Source of the DNA: Kitasatospora sp. NBC_01287
Lineage (GTDB): Bacteria; Actinomycetota; Actinomycetes; Streptomycetales; Streptomycetaceae
Assembly: GCF_026340565.1 (NCBI RefSeq)
Contig: NZ_JAPEPB010000001.1
Coordinates: forward strand, 5,866,501 to 5,930,500
Reading direction: 5' to 3'
Length of the DNA: 64,000 nt
Positions 8,484 through 16,830 of this stretch are shown in pieces. Under the pieces are notes generated by a model. That model was given only the letters and a program-made list of their open reading frames with translations. It made no database searches and had not been told where the DNA came from. Every line of letters begins with the position of its first letter. The stretch's first letter is position 1. A program made the translations under genes and the position numbers.

Positions 8484-9497
8484 CTAACCGCGTAGCCCGG
8501 CCGAGGCCGGCGGGTGCTCGGCCGCAGGGCCGGCCGGCTCCGTCAGGGCGGTCGGGGCGGCCTCGGGCTCGCCCGGTGCGCGGCCGGCCTGGGCGGCGAA
8601 GGCACCGAGCAGCACCAGCAGGCCGCCGATCAGCTGGGCGGTGCCGAGGTGCTCGTCCAGCAGGAACCAGGCGGTCACGGTGGCGACCACCGCCTCGATG
8701 TTGGCGACCACGCCCGCGACCGGCGGCGAGAGGTGGCGCACGGAGACCACGCCGGTCAGGTAGGCGAGGACGGTGGCGACCAGGATCATCCAGGCGGCCG
8801 GCAGCAGCGCCGGGACGTGGTGCCCGGCCATGGTCACCTGACCGCCGAGCCTGCTCCAGTCGGCCTCCCAGGGCCGGGTCACCGCGGTCAGCGCCAGCGA
8901 CCCGATCAGCAGGCCGTAGGCGGCCACGCCCAGCGGGTCGGCGGGCTTCTCACCGCGGCCGCCGGCGTCGGCGAGGACGAAGTAGCCGACCTGGCAGCAG
9001 GCCGCGCCGAGCGCGAAGAGCACGCCGAGCGCGTCGAAGCCCAGCCCGTTCCACACCTGCACCACGAAGGCGAGGCCGGTCACGGCGACGCCGGCGCCGA
9101 TCGCCGCGCCCCTGGTCACCGGTCGGCGCTGCACGAAGCGCACGTAGCCGAGCAGCAGCGGCGGTCCGAGGTATTCGATCAGCAGCGCGACGCCGACCGG
9201 GATCCGGGATATCGCCGCGAAGTAGCAGGCCTGTACGCCCGCCACGCCGAGCAGTCCGAAGCCCAGCAGCAGCACCGGCCGGTCCCGCACGATCCGGCGG
9301 TGCCGCCAGGCCAGCGGCAGCAGGATCACCGCGGCGCCGGTGGCCCGCAGCCAGACCACGTGCAGCGGGGAGAGGCCGGCCTCGATCAGCGGTTTGGCGG
9401 CGGTGCCGGAGCCCCCGAAGGACACGGCGGAGATCAGCGCGAGCGTGAGGCCGACGGCCCGGCGGGAGCGGTGCGTGGTGGCCGGGGTGGAGTGCAT
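8484..9497 (-). CDS. EamA/DMT-superfamily transporter
   Basis: An inner-membrane exporter-type protein of about 337 residues with ten hydrophobic segments in two EamA repeats. Marks are ISAVSFGGSGTAAKPLIEAGLSPLHVVWLRA in the first repeat and VANIEAVVATVTAWFLLDEHLG in the second (quoted with gaps in the family consensus). The RhtA-like metabolite exporters have this form, but the substrate is unknown. I use the ATG at 9497. A TTG at 9524 would add nine residues and neither has a clear ribosome site. Confidence 0.85.
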   Translation of the reverse strand: MHSTPATTHRSRRAVGLTLALISAVSFGGSGTAAKPLIEAGLSPLHVVWLRATGAAVILLPLAWRHRRIVRDRPVLLLGFGLLGVAGVQACYFAAISRIPVGVALLIEYLGPPLLLGYVRFVQRRPVTRGAAIGAGVAVTGLAFVVQVWNGLGFDALGVLFALGAACCQVGYFVLADAGGRGEKPADPLGVAAYGLLIGSLALTAVTRPWEADWSRLGGQVTMAGHHVPALLPAAWMILVATVLAYLTGVVSVRHLSPPVAGVVANIEAVVATVTAWFLLDEHLGTAQLIGGLLVLLGAFAAQAGRAPGEPEAAPTALTEPAGPAAEHPPASAGLRG

Positions 9498-9604
9498 CGG
9501 TGCATTCTGCCAGGTCCCGGACAAAACCGGACGGGTGGGGGCGCGGGGACCGGTCCCGGGCGGACGCCGGGCGGGCCCGTGCCGGGCGCCGCTGGGCCCG
9601 GCCG

Positions 9605-9640
9605 TCGGTTCAGCCCTCGGTTCAGCCCTCGGTTCAGCCG
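9605..9640. repeat. three 12-bp tandem copies across a stop codon
   Basis: TCGGTTCAGCCC occurs at 9605, 9617 and 9629 (last base changed in the third copy). On the minus strand each unit carries TGA. The TGA in the 9629 unit is the actual stop of the penicillin-binding protein, so the unit carrying the stop codon has been amplified downstream. Confidence 0.85.
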
Positions 9641-11991
9641 GCCGTCGCCGGGACCGGCGGCGAGGCGTCGGGTCGGACGGGCGGCGCGGGCTGTGACGGG
9701 GTGGGCGGGCTCGGCGTCGGCGGGGTGGGCGGGGTGGGCGTGGGCCTGGCCGGGGTGGCCGGCTCGACCGGGGTGGACGTGGTCGGCCGGGCCGGCGGCG
9801 GGGTGGGCGGCACCGCCGGGTGCGTTGGGCTCGCGGGGCCGGCCGGCGGGGCGGCGGGGCTGCCCTGGGTGGCGGGGGTGTGCGGTGCCGACGGGTGCGC
9901 GGGGCCGGGGGCGGCCGGTCGGCCGTGGCCGGGCGCGCGCGGGTGCGGGGTGCGGGGGGCGCTCGGGCCGGGGGTGCCGGCCGCCTCCTGCGGCGGGAGC
10001 GCGCCGCCGGGCGCGGTGAAGTCGCGCACCGGCGCGCCCTGGAGCGCGGCCTTCATGTAGTCGGTCCAGATCTGCGCGGGGTACCCGCCGCCGTTGACCC
10101 GGCCACCGCCGGCCGCGCCCGAGAGCGTGACCTGCTTCCCGGTGCCCGCCTGCTCGCCGAACATCGCCACCGAGGTGACCAGCTCCGGGGTGTAGCCGAC
10201 GAACCAGGCCGAGCGGTTGCCGTCGGTGGTGCCGGTCTTGCCGGCCGCCGGCCGGCCCAGGTCCTGGGCCCGCCAGCCGGTGCCGCCCTGGTCGGCGACC
10301 ACGCCGCGCAGCATGTCGGTGACCTGCCGGGCGGTCTGTGGGCTCACCCCCTGGCCGCTCTGCCGCGGCGGCAGCGGCACCTTGGCACCGTCCAGCTGGA
10401 CCGCCTGGACCAGCCACGGGGAGATCCGCTGCCCGTCGTTGTCCAGCGTCGCGTAGACCCCGGCCAGGTCCAGCACGCTGGGCATCGAGACACCCAGCGG
10501 CAGCGAGGGCACCGGGTCCAGCTCGTTGGTGTCGGCCGGCAGGCCCAGCGCGATCGCGCTCTGCTTGACCTTCTCCAGCCCGGTGTCCTGGGCGAGTTGG
10601 GCGAAGGCGGTGTTGACCGACCAGTCGGTGGCCTGGCGCAGGGTGATCCGGCCGTACTCGCGCTCGCCCTCGTTCGGCGGCGCGTACGGCGGATTCGCGG
10701 TGCCGCCCTGCACCGGGCGGCGGTTGGCGCCGTCGTAGACCGTGTCCGGGGTGATCGCGCGTCCGTCCTGGGTCTTCGCCCCGCTCTCCAGCGCGGCGGC
10801 CAGCGCGATCGGCTTGAAGGTCGAACCGGCCTGGTAGTCGCGGCGGGTGGCGTTGTTGACGAAGTGCGCGGTGTAGTCCTCGCCGCCGTACATCGCCAGC
10901 ACCGCACCGGACTTGGGATCGAGGGAGACCGCGCCGGTCTGGACGTCGGCGTCGGCGGAGCGCTGGTCGGAGTCCAGCTGATCGGTCAACTGCTGCTGCA
11001 CGGCGCCCTGCAGCTGCGACTGGCGGTCCCGGTCGATGCTCAGGGTGATCCGGTAGCCGCCCTTGGCGAGCGCGGCCTCGTCCACCAGCTGATGGGCGAC
11101 CAGGTAGTCCTTGGCCGCGTCCACCAGGTAGCCGGCCTGCCCGGTCAGCCCGAGCGCGGGCTGCGGCGCCCGCACCTGGGGCAGGGTGAGGTCGGCGCGG
11201 TCGGCGGCCGGCAGCCAGCCCTCCTTCACCATGCCGTCCAGCACGTAGTTCCACCGGGCGGTGGCGGCCCGCTTGCCGGCTGCGGTGGCGGTCGACAGGT
11301 CGTACGCCGAGGGCGCGTTGAGCAGGGTGGCCAGGTAGGCGCCCTGGGTGGCGTCCAGCTTGGCGGCGTCGACGCCGAAATAGGCCTGGGCGGCGGCCTG
11401 GATGCCGTAGGCGCCGCGGCCGTAGTACGTGGTGTTCAGGTAGTTCGCCAGGATCTCCTGCTTGGAGAGGGTGGCGTCCACCTTGAGCGCGATGAAGATC
11501 TCCTTGGCCTTGCGGCTGATCGTCTGACTCTGCGTCAGGTAGGCGTTCTTCACGTACTGCTGGGTGATCGTGGAGCCGCCCTGGGCGCCCTTGCCGGTCG
11601 CGGTGTTCCAGCCCGCGCGCAGCAGCGCGGCCGGGTTGACGGCGCCCTCGCGGTAGAAGCCGCGGTCCTCGGCGGCCAGCACCGCGTGCTGCGCCTCGGT
11701 GGAGACCTGGTCCAGCGTCACGCTCTGCCGGTTGGTCTGGCCGGTCTGGGCGAGCACCGAGCCGTCCCGGTAGAGCCAGGTGTTGCGCTGCGCGGTCGCC
11801 GCCGCGTGCGCGTCCGGCACCCGCACCAGCAGGACGCCCAGGGCGAAGAGTCCGACGCCGAGCAGCACCGCCGCGGCGCCGGAGAAGAGCGCGAACCGCC
11901 AGGTGGGCACCAGTCGCCGCCAGCCGGTGCGGCGCGGCCGCCCCGAGTGCAGCACGCGGCGCGGCAGCGAGCGGGGAGCGGTTCGCGGCAC
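9634..11991 (-). CDS. class A penicillin-binding protein (bifunctional transglycosylase/transpeptidase)
   Basis: 785 residues. A cytoplasmic basic N-terminus precedes one TM helix (about 33-57). The GT51 glycosyltransferase follows, with catalytic E108 in EDRGFY and GGSTITQQ near 138-145, then the transpeptidase with S390-T-F-K393, S458-V-N460 and K585-T-G-T. The final 120 residues are a proline, alanine and threonine-rich tail with no predicted fold. It polymerises and cross-links peptidoglycan outside the membrane. The GTG at 11991 has GAGAGG about 8 bases upstream. The family usually starts near here. The long Pro-rich tail is common in actinomycete PBPs. Confidence 0.95.
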   Translation of the reverse strand: MPRTAPRSLPRRVLHSGRPRRTGWRRLVPTWRFALFSGAAAVLLGVGLFALGVLLVRVPDAHAAATAQRNTWLYRDGSVLAQTGQTNRQSVTLDQVSTEAQHAVLAAEDRGFYREGAVNPAALLRAGWNTATGKGAQGGSTITQQYVKNAYLTQSQTISRKAKEIFIALKVDATLSKQEILANYLNTTYYGRGAYGIQAAAQAYFGVDAAKLDATQGAYLATLLNAPSAYDLSTATAAGKRAATARWNYVLDGMVKEGWLPAADRADLTLPQVRAPQPALGLTGQAGYLVDAAKDYLVAHQLVDEAALAKGGYRITLSIDRDRQSQLQGAVQQQLTDQLDSDQRSADADVQTGAVSLDPKSGAVLAMYGGEDYTAHFVNNATRRDYQAGSTFKPIALAAALESGAKTQDGRAITPDTVYDGANRRPVQGGTANPPYAPPNEGEREYGRITLRQATDWSVNTAFAQLAQDTGLEKVKQSAIALGLPADTNELDPVPSLPLGVSMPSVLDLAGVYATLDNDGQRISPWLVQAVQLDGAKVPLPPRQSGQGVSPQTARQVTDMLRGVVADQGGTGWRAQDLGRPAAGKTGTTDGNRSAWFVGYTPELVTSVAMFGEQAGTGKQVTLSGAAGGGRVNGGGYPAQIWTDYMKAALQGAPVRDFTAPGGALPPQEAAGTPGPSAPRTPHPRAPGHGRPAAPGPAHPSAPHTPATQGSPAAPPAGPASPTHPAVPPTPPPARPTTSTPVEPATPARPTPTPPTPPTPSPPTPSQPAPPVRPDASPPVPATAG

Positions 11992-12116
11992 GGGAGGCCT
12001 CTCTCTCAGCCCCGTGACGGTCGTTCACGCGGTGGGCGGTCGGGGTCGGCTGCGGGGCGGGGAGCCGGACCTGGGCAGGACCTTGACAGCGTGCCGGGGG
12101 CCGTTCGATGGATGGT

Positions 12117-12137
12117 AGGGACTTTTGTCCCTTTTTT
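12117..12137 (+). terminator. short hairpin with T-run (attenuator-like)
   Basis: AGGGAC (12117-12122) pairs with GTCCCT (12127-12132) around TTTT, followed by a run of T to 12137. This intrinsic-terminator form on the plus strand is uncommon in such GC-rich DNA. It lies upstream of the hydrolase gene as it was before the IS insertion and could have been a leader attenuator. No upstream plus-strand gene needs a terminator here. Confidence 0.5.
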
Positions 12138-12299
12138 AAGCAAGTGACACGAGAAGTCACGATTAGGGTTGAATCGTGTCCGTCACCGACCAAGCCGCAC
12201 CGCCGCGTCCGGTCACCGCGCCCCGGCCGTCGCCCCGATTGCCGCGCCGATCGCCGCGCCGGGCCGCCGGGCCCGCCCGTGCCGCCCTCCCCGCCGGTG

Positions 12300-12305
12300 C
12301 CTAGC
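12300..12305. repeat. target-site duplication, left copy
   Basis: CCTAGC here is repeated exactly at 13370-13375 on the other side of the IS481 element. The pattern NCTAGN with a 6-bp duplication is the known target preference of Bordetella IS481. Confidence 0.85.
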
Positions 12306-13254
12306 TGTTCTGACCCGTGAGGTTGGGGACGCGGCTGGCGGGTGATTGGCCCTTGAGCGCGGTGTGTCCGCGGTGGTGATTGTAGGTGTGGAGCCAGGCG
12401 GGGTAGGCGTCGCGTCGTTCCTGCTCGGTGCGGTAGGGCCTGGCGTAGGCCCATTCGTCGAGCAGGGTGCGGTTGAAGCGTTCGACCTTGCCGTTGGTCT
12501 GTGGCCGGTAGGGCCGGGTTCGTTTGTGGGTGATCCCGGCGGCGGCCAGGACGTCCCGCCAGGGGTGGGACTTGTAGCAGGAGCCGTTGTCGGTCAGCAC
12601 GCGCTGGACGGTGATCCCGGCCTGGGCGAAGAAGTCCTGGGCTCGGGTCCAGAACGCGGCGGCGGTCTCCTTGCGCTCGTCGGTCAGGATCTCGCTGTAG
12701 GCGAGGCGGGAGTGGTCGTCGACGGCGTTGTGGAGGTAGCTGTAGCCGGTGCCGGAGCGGGTCTTGCGGCCGGCCTGGCGGCCGAGCACCTGGTGGCCGC
12801 CGCCGTCGGGGATGTTGCCGAGCTTTTTGATGTCGACGTGGACCAAATCGCCTGGTGCGTCGTGTTCGTAGCGGCGGATGGCGCGGCCGGTGGCGCGGTC
12901 GAGGTGGGTGAGGCGGGCGAGGCGGTAGCGGGTCAGGACCCGGTGGACGGTGGCGGGGTTGAGCCCCAGCAGGTAGGCGATGCGGGCCGGTCCCCAGCGG
13001 CGCAGGACGCGGACCTTGATGATCCGGCGCTCGGTGCGGGTCGGGGTGCGGCGCGGGCTGTGGTGCGGGCGGCTGGACCGGTCGTCCATGCCGGCCTCGC
13101 CCAGGGCCCGGTAGCGGTCCGCCCAGCGCTTGGCCGTGGTGGGCGAGACCTGGAAGCGTTCGGCGGCCCGGCGCAGCGGCCAGCCGTCCTCGACCACGCA
13201 TCGGGCCAGGCGCAGGCGTCCGGTCTCAGTCAGGGGTGCGTTACGGTGTGGCAT
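12301..13254 (-). CDS. IS481-family transposase
   Basis: A 317-residue DDE transposase. An N-terminal helix-turn-helix region (LRRAAERFQVSPTTAKRW) precedes the rve-type catalytic core with the three acidic residues in VHVDIKKL, VLTDNGSCY and NGKVERFNRTL. The ATG at 13254 (MPHRNAPLTETG) is typical for the family. The stop codon TAG (12303-12301) lies outside the inverted repeat, inside the duplicated target CCTAGC, so the target provides the stop. It appears intact and probably functional. Confidence 0.93.
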   Translation of the reverse strand: MPHRNAPLTETGRLRLARCVVEDGWPLRRAAERFQVSPTTAKRWADRYRALGEAGMDDRSSRPHHSPRRTPTRTERRIIKVRVLRRWGPARIAYLLGLNPATVHRVLTRYRLARLTHLDRATGRAIRRYEHDAPGDLVHVDIKKLGNIPDGGGHQVLGRQAGRKTRSGTGYSYLHNAVDDHSRLAYSEILTDERKETAAAFWTRAQDFFAQAGITVQRVLTDNGSCYKSHPWRDVLAAAGITHKRTRPYRPQTNGKVERFNRTLLDEWAYARPYRTEQERRDAYPAWLHTYNHHRGHTALKGQSPASRVPNLTGQNS

Positions 13255-13369
13255 GAGGGCCTTTCTGGCGCTGGGGTAGATGTCGCAATCCACACCTGGC
13301 CAGAAGGCCCTCACTCATTTCAAGATCTGCCAGCCGTGAGCCCTGTCACCAACCTCCGTGGTCAGTACA
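12306..13369 (-). mobile_element. complete IS481-family insertion sequence, 1064 bp
   Basis: The ends are 25-bp imperfect inverted repeats (12306-12330 and 13345-13369, 20 of 25 matching), both beginning TGT. They are flanked by a 6-bp direct repeat CCTAGC. One intact transposase gene fills the element. The clean target duplication and intact gene indicate a recent insertion. It separates an alpha/beta hydrolase gene from its former upstream sequence. Confidence 0.92.
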
Positions 13370-14224
13370 CCTAGCGCGGCCCTTCCCGCCGGCAGCCGGC
13401 TGCTGCGGCTGGGCGGCACCGTCACGCATGCGCGGTGCGAGGGCAGCGGACCGGTCTGCGTGCTCAGCGGCGGGCTCGGCTGCGCCTGGTTCGACTGGGA
13501 CGCGGTGGCCGGGGCGCTGCTGCCGCGGCGCACCGTGGTCCGCTTCGACCGGCCCGGCTACGGGCTCAGCGCGCCCGGCGCCGAGGCGCCCACGCTCGCC
13601 GCCGAGGCCGAGCGGCTGCGGCAGCTGCTCGACGCGCTCGGCCTGGCCGGGCCCTGCGTGCTGGTCGGCCACTCGCTCGCCGGCTTCCACGTGGAGGCCT
13701 TCGCCCGGCTGCACCCGGCCAGGACCGCCGCGGTGGTGCTGGTCGACGGCAGCACCGAGCCGAGCGCCCGAGCCCGGCCGCTGCCCGCCCTGCGCGCGGT
13801 GGCCGCGCGGACGGCGGCCGGGGCGGCCCGGGGCCTGGCGGTGCCCTACCTGCTGGGACCGCCCGGTCGGCGGCTGGTGGTGCGGCTGGCCACCGTGCGG
13901 GGCCGCGACCCGGCGCCGCCGGGCCTGGTGCGCCGCTGCTACCGCACCGGGCGGGCGCTGCGCGCGGCCCTGCTGGAGAACACCTGCTACCTCGACCAGG
14001 CCGAGCAACTGCGCCTGCTGCGAGCGCGGTTGCCGCTGACGGCCCCGGTCGTGGTGCTGGCGGCGGCGGACGGTGGCCGATCGCGGCGCGCCGGGCGCCG
14101 ACTGGCCGGGCAGGCGCGGCTGGCCGCCGAACTCGGCGGGGTGCTGCGGCTGGTCGAGCCGGCCGGGCACCTGCTGATGCTGGATCAGCCGCGCGCGGTG
14201 GTCGACGCCGTGCTGGAGTTCTGA
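13358..14224 (+). CDS. alpha/beta hydrolase, 5' end replaced by IS481
   Basis: An alpha/beta-fold hydrolase with nucleophile elbow VGHSLAG, oxyanion-region VLSGGLGCAW, and catalytic His in PAGHLLMLDQP. The current frame starts at a GTG (13358) inside the right inverted repeat of the IS, giving 288 residues. The original gene ran on from the left side of the IS: removing the element and one target copy leaves a continuous frame from 12108 or an internal GTG (12144, 12279 or 12297). The core fold is intact, so the shortened protein may work if the IS end promotes transcription. The last 40 bases overlap the convergent kinase gene. The substrate is unknown. Confidence 0.8.
   Translation: MVSTPSAALPAGSRLLRLGGTVTHARCEGSGPVCVLSGGLGCAWFDWDAVAGALLPRRTVVRFDRPGYGLSAPGAEAPTLAAEAERLRQLLDALGLAGPCVLVGHSLAGFHVEAFARLHPARTAAVVLVDGSTEPSARARPLPALRAVAARTAAGAARGLAVPYLLGPPGRRLVVRLATVRGRDPAPPGLVRRCYRTGRALRAALLENTCYLDQAEQLRLLRARLPLTAPVVVLAAADGGRSRRAGRRLAGQARLAAELGGVLRLVEPAGHLLMLDQPRAVVDAVLEF
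13370..13375. repeat. target-site duplication, right copy
   Basis: CCTAGC, identical to 12300-12305, directly abuts the right end of the IS481 element. Confidence 0.85.
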
Positions 14225-15459
14225 CGAGCCGTCAGGAGCGCGGTGGGCACCGCCGCCGAGGGCTGCGCCAGCACCTCCCCGGGCAGCGGCAGCCACAGGT
14301 GCACCGCGAAGCCGCCGCCGGGCTCCGGGGCCGCGTCCAGCGTGCCGCCCAGGATGGCGGCCCGCTCGCGCAGGCCGATCAGCCCGTGGCGCCCGCCCGG
14401 CAGCTCGGGCTCGGTGCGCGGGCCGCCGGGCGCCGCGTTGCGCACGGCGACCCGCACGAAGCCGGGGCCGATCCGCAGCAGCACCTCGGTCGCCGCGCCC
14501 GGCGCGTGCTTGCGCACGTTGGTCAGCGCCTCCTGCACGGTGCGGTAGGCGGCCCGCTCCACCGGCTCGGGCAGCGGGCCCTCCAGGTGGCCGTCCACCC
14601 GCAGCACCGCGTTCACCTCGGCGGCCGCCACCAGCCGCGGCAGGTCGGCCAGGCGGGGCTGCGGCGCCAGCTCGGTCGGTCCGGCGCCGGCCGCCCGCAG
14701 CACCAGGATCATCGACCGCAGCTCCTCCAGGGTGGCCACCGCGAGCCCGCGCAGGGTGGCCGCCGTCTCCCGGGTCGCCGGGTCCTTGGTGGTCACCTGC
14801 AGCGCCCCCGCCTGCACCGCGATCAGCCCCGCCTGGTGCGAGACCACGTCGTGCATCTCGCGCGCGATCCTGGCCCGCTCCTCGGCGATCACGGTCTTCG
14901 CGTACAGCGCGCGCTCGTGGTCGCGCAGCGCGGCCAGTTCGGCGACCCGCTCGGAGAGGTCGAGCCGGGTCTGCGCGAGCAGCCCGAGCACCACGGGCCC
15001 GGCGCCCAGCATGCTCCCGTAGATCAGGTGCTGGGTGATGTCGCTGAAGGTCTCCTGGCGCAGCAGGCCGATCGGCCAGGGCAGGAAGCTGCCGACCGCC
15101 ACCACCAGGGCCGCCAGCTGCTTCTGCCACAGCGCCCGCTCGGTGCGGGCCAGCGTGTACGCGGCGATCATCGCCGCGACCAGCGCGCTGCCCGCGTACA
15201 GGCCCGGCAGTGTGAGCAGCAGCACGGCGCGCGGGAAGCGGCGGCGGGCCAGCAGGACGACGGCGGCCGCCAGCGACACCAGGAAGTGCCAGTCCCGCGG
15301 TGGCGGGAAGTTGAGCAGCGCGTCCAGCGCGGCCGGTATCACCAGCAGGACGTCGACCGCCCAGGGGTGCCAGCGCCGGGGCGCGGGGCGCAGCCGGCGG
15401 CCGAGGCGGCGTATCCGGGCGGTGCTGTCGTTCGCTCTGGGGACGTCGCTGGTGCTCAC
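14185..15459 (-). CDS. orphan NarL/DesK-type sensor histidine kinase
   Basis: 424 residues. About four to five N-terminal TM segments (residues about 35-165) precede a coiled-coil and a HisKA_3 domain with phospho-acceptor His in IAREMHDVVSHQAG. The HATPase_c domain shows ALTNVRKHA (N box) and GRHGLIGLRERAAILGG (G box). It autophosphorylates in response to a membrane or external signal. No response regulator is adjacent, so its partner is encoded elsewhere. The GTG at 15459 has GAGG about 9 bases upstream. The 3' end overlaps the alpha/beta hydrolase gene by 40 bp. Confidence 0.9.
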   Translation of the reverse strand: MSTSDVPRANDSTARIRRLGRRLRPAPRRWHPWAVDVLLVIPAALDALLNFPPPRDWHFLVSLAAAVVLLARRRFPRAVLLLTLPGLYAGSALVAAMIAAYTLARTERALWQKQLAALVVAVGSFLPWPIGLLRQETFSDITQHLIYGSMLGAGPVVLGLLAQTRLDLSERVAELAALRDHERALYAKTVIAEERARIAREMHDVVSHQAGLIAVQAGALQVTTKDPATRETAATLRGLAVATLEELRSMILVLRAAGAGPTELAPQPRLADLPRLVAAAEVNAVLRVDGHLEGPLPEPVERAAYRTVQEALTNVRKHAPGAATEVLLRIGPGFVRVAVRNAAPGGPRTEPELPGGRHGLIGLRERAAILGGTLDAAPEPGGGFAVHLWLPLPGEVLAQPSAAVPTALLTARQNSSTASTTARG

Positions 15460-15683
15460 CCGGGTACCTCGCCTGCTCTTGCCGCTCGTCCGCTCTGACC
15501 TGGCTCCATCGCCCCCGACGACGCTACAGGACCGTCGCGGGCGATGACGGGGACAGTGGTCGGGGGCCCGGCGGTTCCCGGCGCGGGGGCGGCGGGACGG
15601 TGGGGGCTGTCGGTGCGGCCTGCTGTACTCGGTGCAGCCGTGCGGCGCCGATCGCCGCGCGCCTGCCCAGGAAGGGGCCCGGT

Positions 15684-16088
15684 ATGACCGCGCTGCCGCA
15701 CGATGTCACCGCGATCACCCTGTTCGTCGAGGATCTGGAGCGCGCCAGGGAGTTCTACCGCGCGCTCTTCGAGCTCGACCCGATGTACCAGGACGCGGAC
15801 TCGGCCGCCTTCAGGTTCGAGCACACGGTCGTCAACCTGCTGCGCGGCGCCGAGGCCCACGAGCTGGTCACGCCGCTGCCGGTGGCCGCCCCCGGGCTCG
15901 GTTCGCGCTGCCTCTACACGATCGCGGTGGACGACGCGGACGCGGCCGCCGCCCGGCTGGCCGAGCTCGGCGTACCGGTGCTCAACGGCCCGATCGACCG
16001 CCCTTGGGGCCTGCGCGCGGTCTCCTTCGCCGACCCCGACGGCAACGTCTGGGAGCTGGCGCAGGACCTGCCCCCGGCGGCCGGCTGA
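15684..16088 (+). CDS. VOC-family (glyoxalase-like) protein
   Basis: 134 residues forming one VOC module: ITLFVEDLERAREFYRALF at the start and a closing FADPDGNVWELAQ with the metal-ligand Glu of the family. The ATG at 15684 has GGAAGG about 9 bases upstream. The role may be a dioxygenase-like or binding protein; the substrate cannot be inferred. It is followed directly by two gene remnants. Confidence 0.88.
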   Translation: MTALPHDVTAITLFVEDLERAREFYRALFELDPMYQDADSAAFRFEHTVVNLLRGAEAHELVTPLPVAAPGLGSRCLYTIAVDDADAAAARLAELGVPVLNGPIDRPWGLRAVSFADPDGNVWELAQDLPPAAG

Positions 16089-16099
16089 GCACCGGAGCG

Positions 16100-16420
16100 T
16101 CAGTCGGCGGCTCCGGCGCGCTTGACGGTCCGCAGGATCGGCGTCGTCTCGATGCGGCGCAGGCCCGGCAGGGCGCCGAGCTCTCCGCAGACGGAGTCGT
16201 AGAGCGTGCGCGCGTCCGGGCTGAGCAGCGCGGCGAGCAGGGCGCCGTCGGCCTCGCCCGCCGTCACCGGCCGGGCGGCGGCGGCCGGGGTCAGCGCGGC
16301 GAGCTGCCGCGCGGTCAGCCGGCCGGTGACGGCGGGCCAGCCGGTCGGGCCGCCCCGGAAGGTGTGCAGCAGGCAGTGCGCGCTGATCGCGGTCACCCGC
16401 CGCCCGGTGGGCAGCCGGGG
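16100..16420 (-). pseudogene. remnant of a two-domain Lrp/AsnC-type regulator gene
   Basis: The minus-strand frame ends with LYDSVCGELGALPGLRR followed by ETTPILRTVKRAG, the usual C-terminus of actinomycete Lrp/AsnC regulators. Upstream in the same frame, RRVTAISAHCLLHTFRGG through ALTP looks like the middle linker of these proteins, joined directly to the C-terminal strand. The ligand domain between them is missing. There is no N-terminal helix-turn-helix. Residues further upstream in frame are antisense noise from the next remnant. The 5' part and an internal block are therefore deleted. The upper boundary is approximate. Confidence 0.6.
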
Positions 16421-16436
16421 CGCGGTCGGCGCCGCC

Positions 16437-16780
16437 CCCTGCGTGGTGCCGCCGCCGCGCTCGCGGTGGCCCGCCAGGGAGCCCGCTTCGTGCTGCTCGG
16501 CGCGCTCTCGGGGCAGCTGGCCGCGCACGGGACCGGCCGGCCGGCGCCGGTCGAGCTGGACTCCTTCCAGCTGCTGCTGAAGAAGATCACCCTGCGCGGC
16601 TACAGCGCCGATGACGACCCGCGGGCCGAGGCGGAGTGGCTGGAGAAGTTCGGTGCCTGGCAGCGCGCGGGCACCGTCGGGTTCCCGCACGCGCGGATCC
16701 CCGGGCTGGAGAACGCCCCCCGCGCGCTGCTCGAAACCATGGCCGGGCAGCACCTGGGCACCGTGATCGTGGAGCTCTGA
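16437..16780 (+). pseudogene. C-terminal remnant of an MDR-type NADP-dependent oxidoreductase
   Basis: From about 16440 the frame reads ALAVARQGARFVLLGALSG, then LRGYSADDDPRAEAEWLEKF and a closing QHLGTVIVEL. This is the last third of zinc-independent, NADPH-dependent MDR reductases (curcumin-reductase type). The N-terminal GroES-like half and the nucleotide-binding glycine motif are absent. No start codon with a ribosome site exists. The fragment abuts the Lrp/AsnC remnant head to head, so one deletion probably removed both 5' ends. Confidence 0.7.
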
Positions 16781-16830
16781 GGCCCGCCCGGACGGGGTCG
16801 TCCGCGAGGCTCCGTCCGGGCCGGCCGCCC

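Larger units (their letters stand above)
11992..12305. other. region between PBP gene and IS481 element
   Basis: This 314-bp stretch is the 5' flank of the penicillin-binding protein gene and the former 5' region of the alpha/beta hydrolase gene now cut by the IS. It holds a TTGACA at 12082-12087 without a clear -10, a T-tailed hairpin (12117-12137), and an inverted repeat GTGAC/GTCAC at 12144-12160. A reading frame open from ATG 12108 runs in phase with the hydrolase when the IS is removed. Confidence 0.6.

Noticed and set aside
12108..12320. Small ORF ending inside the IS481 element
   Set aside because: It is only the left half of the interrupted hydrolase region read into the IS; the sequence is Pro/Arg-rich and its stop is IS-derived.
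13358..14224. Alpha/beta hydrolase as the missing tetronate eliminating enzyme
   Set aside because: It is 36 kb from the cassette, on the far side of unrelated genes, and nothing in the motifs links it to that step.
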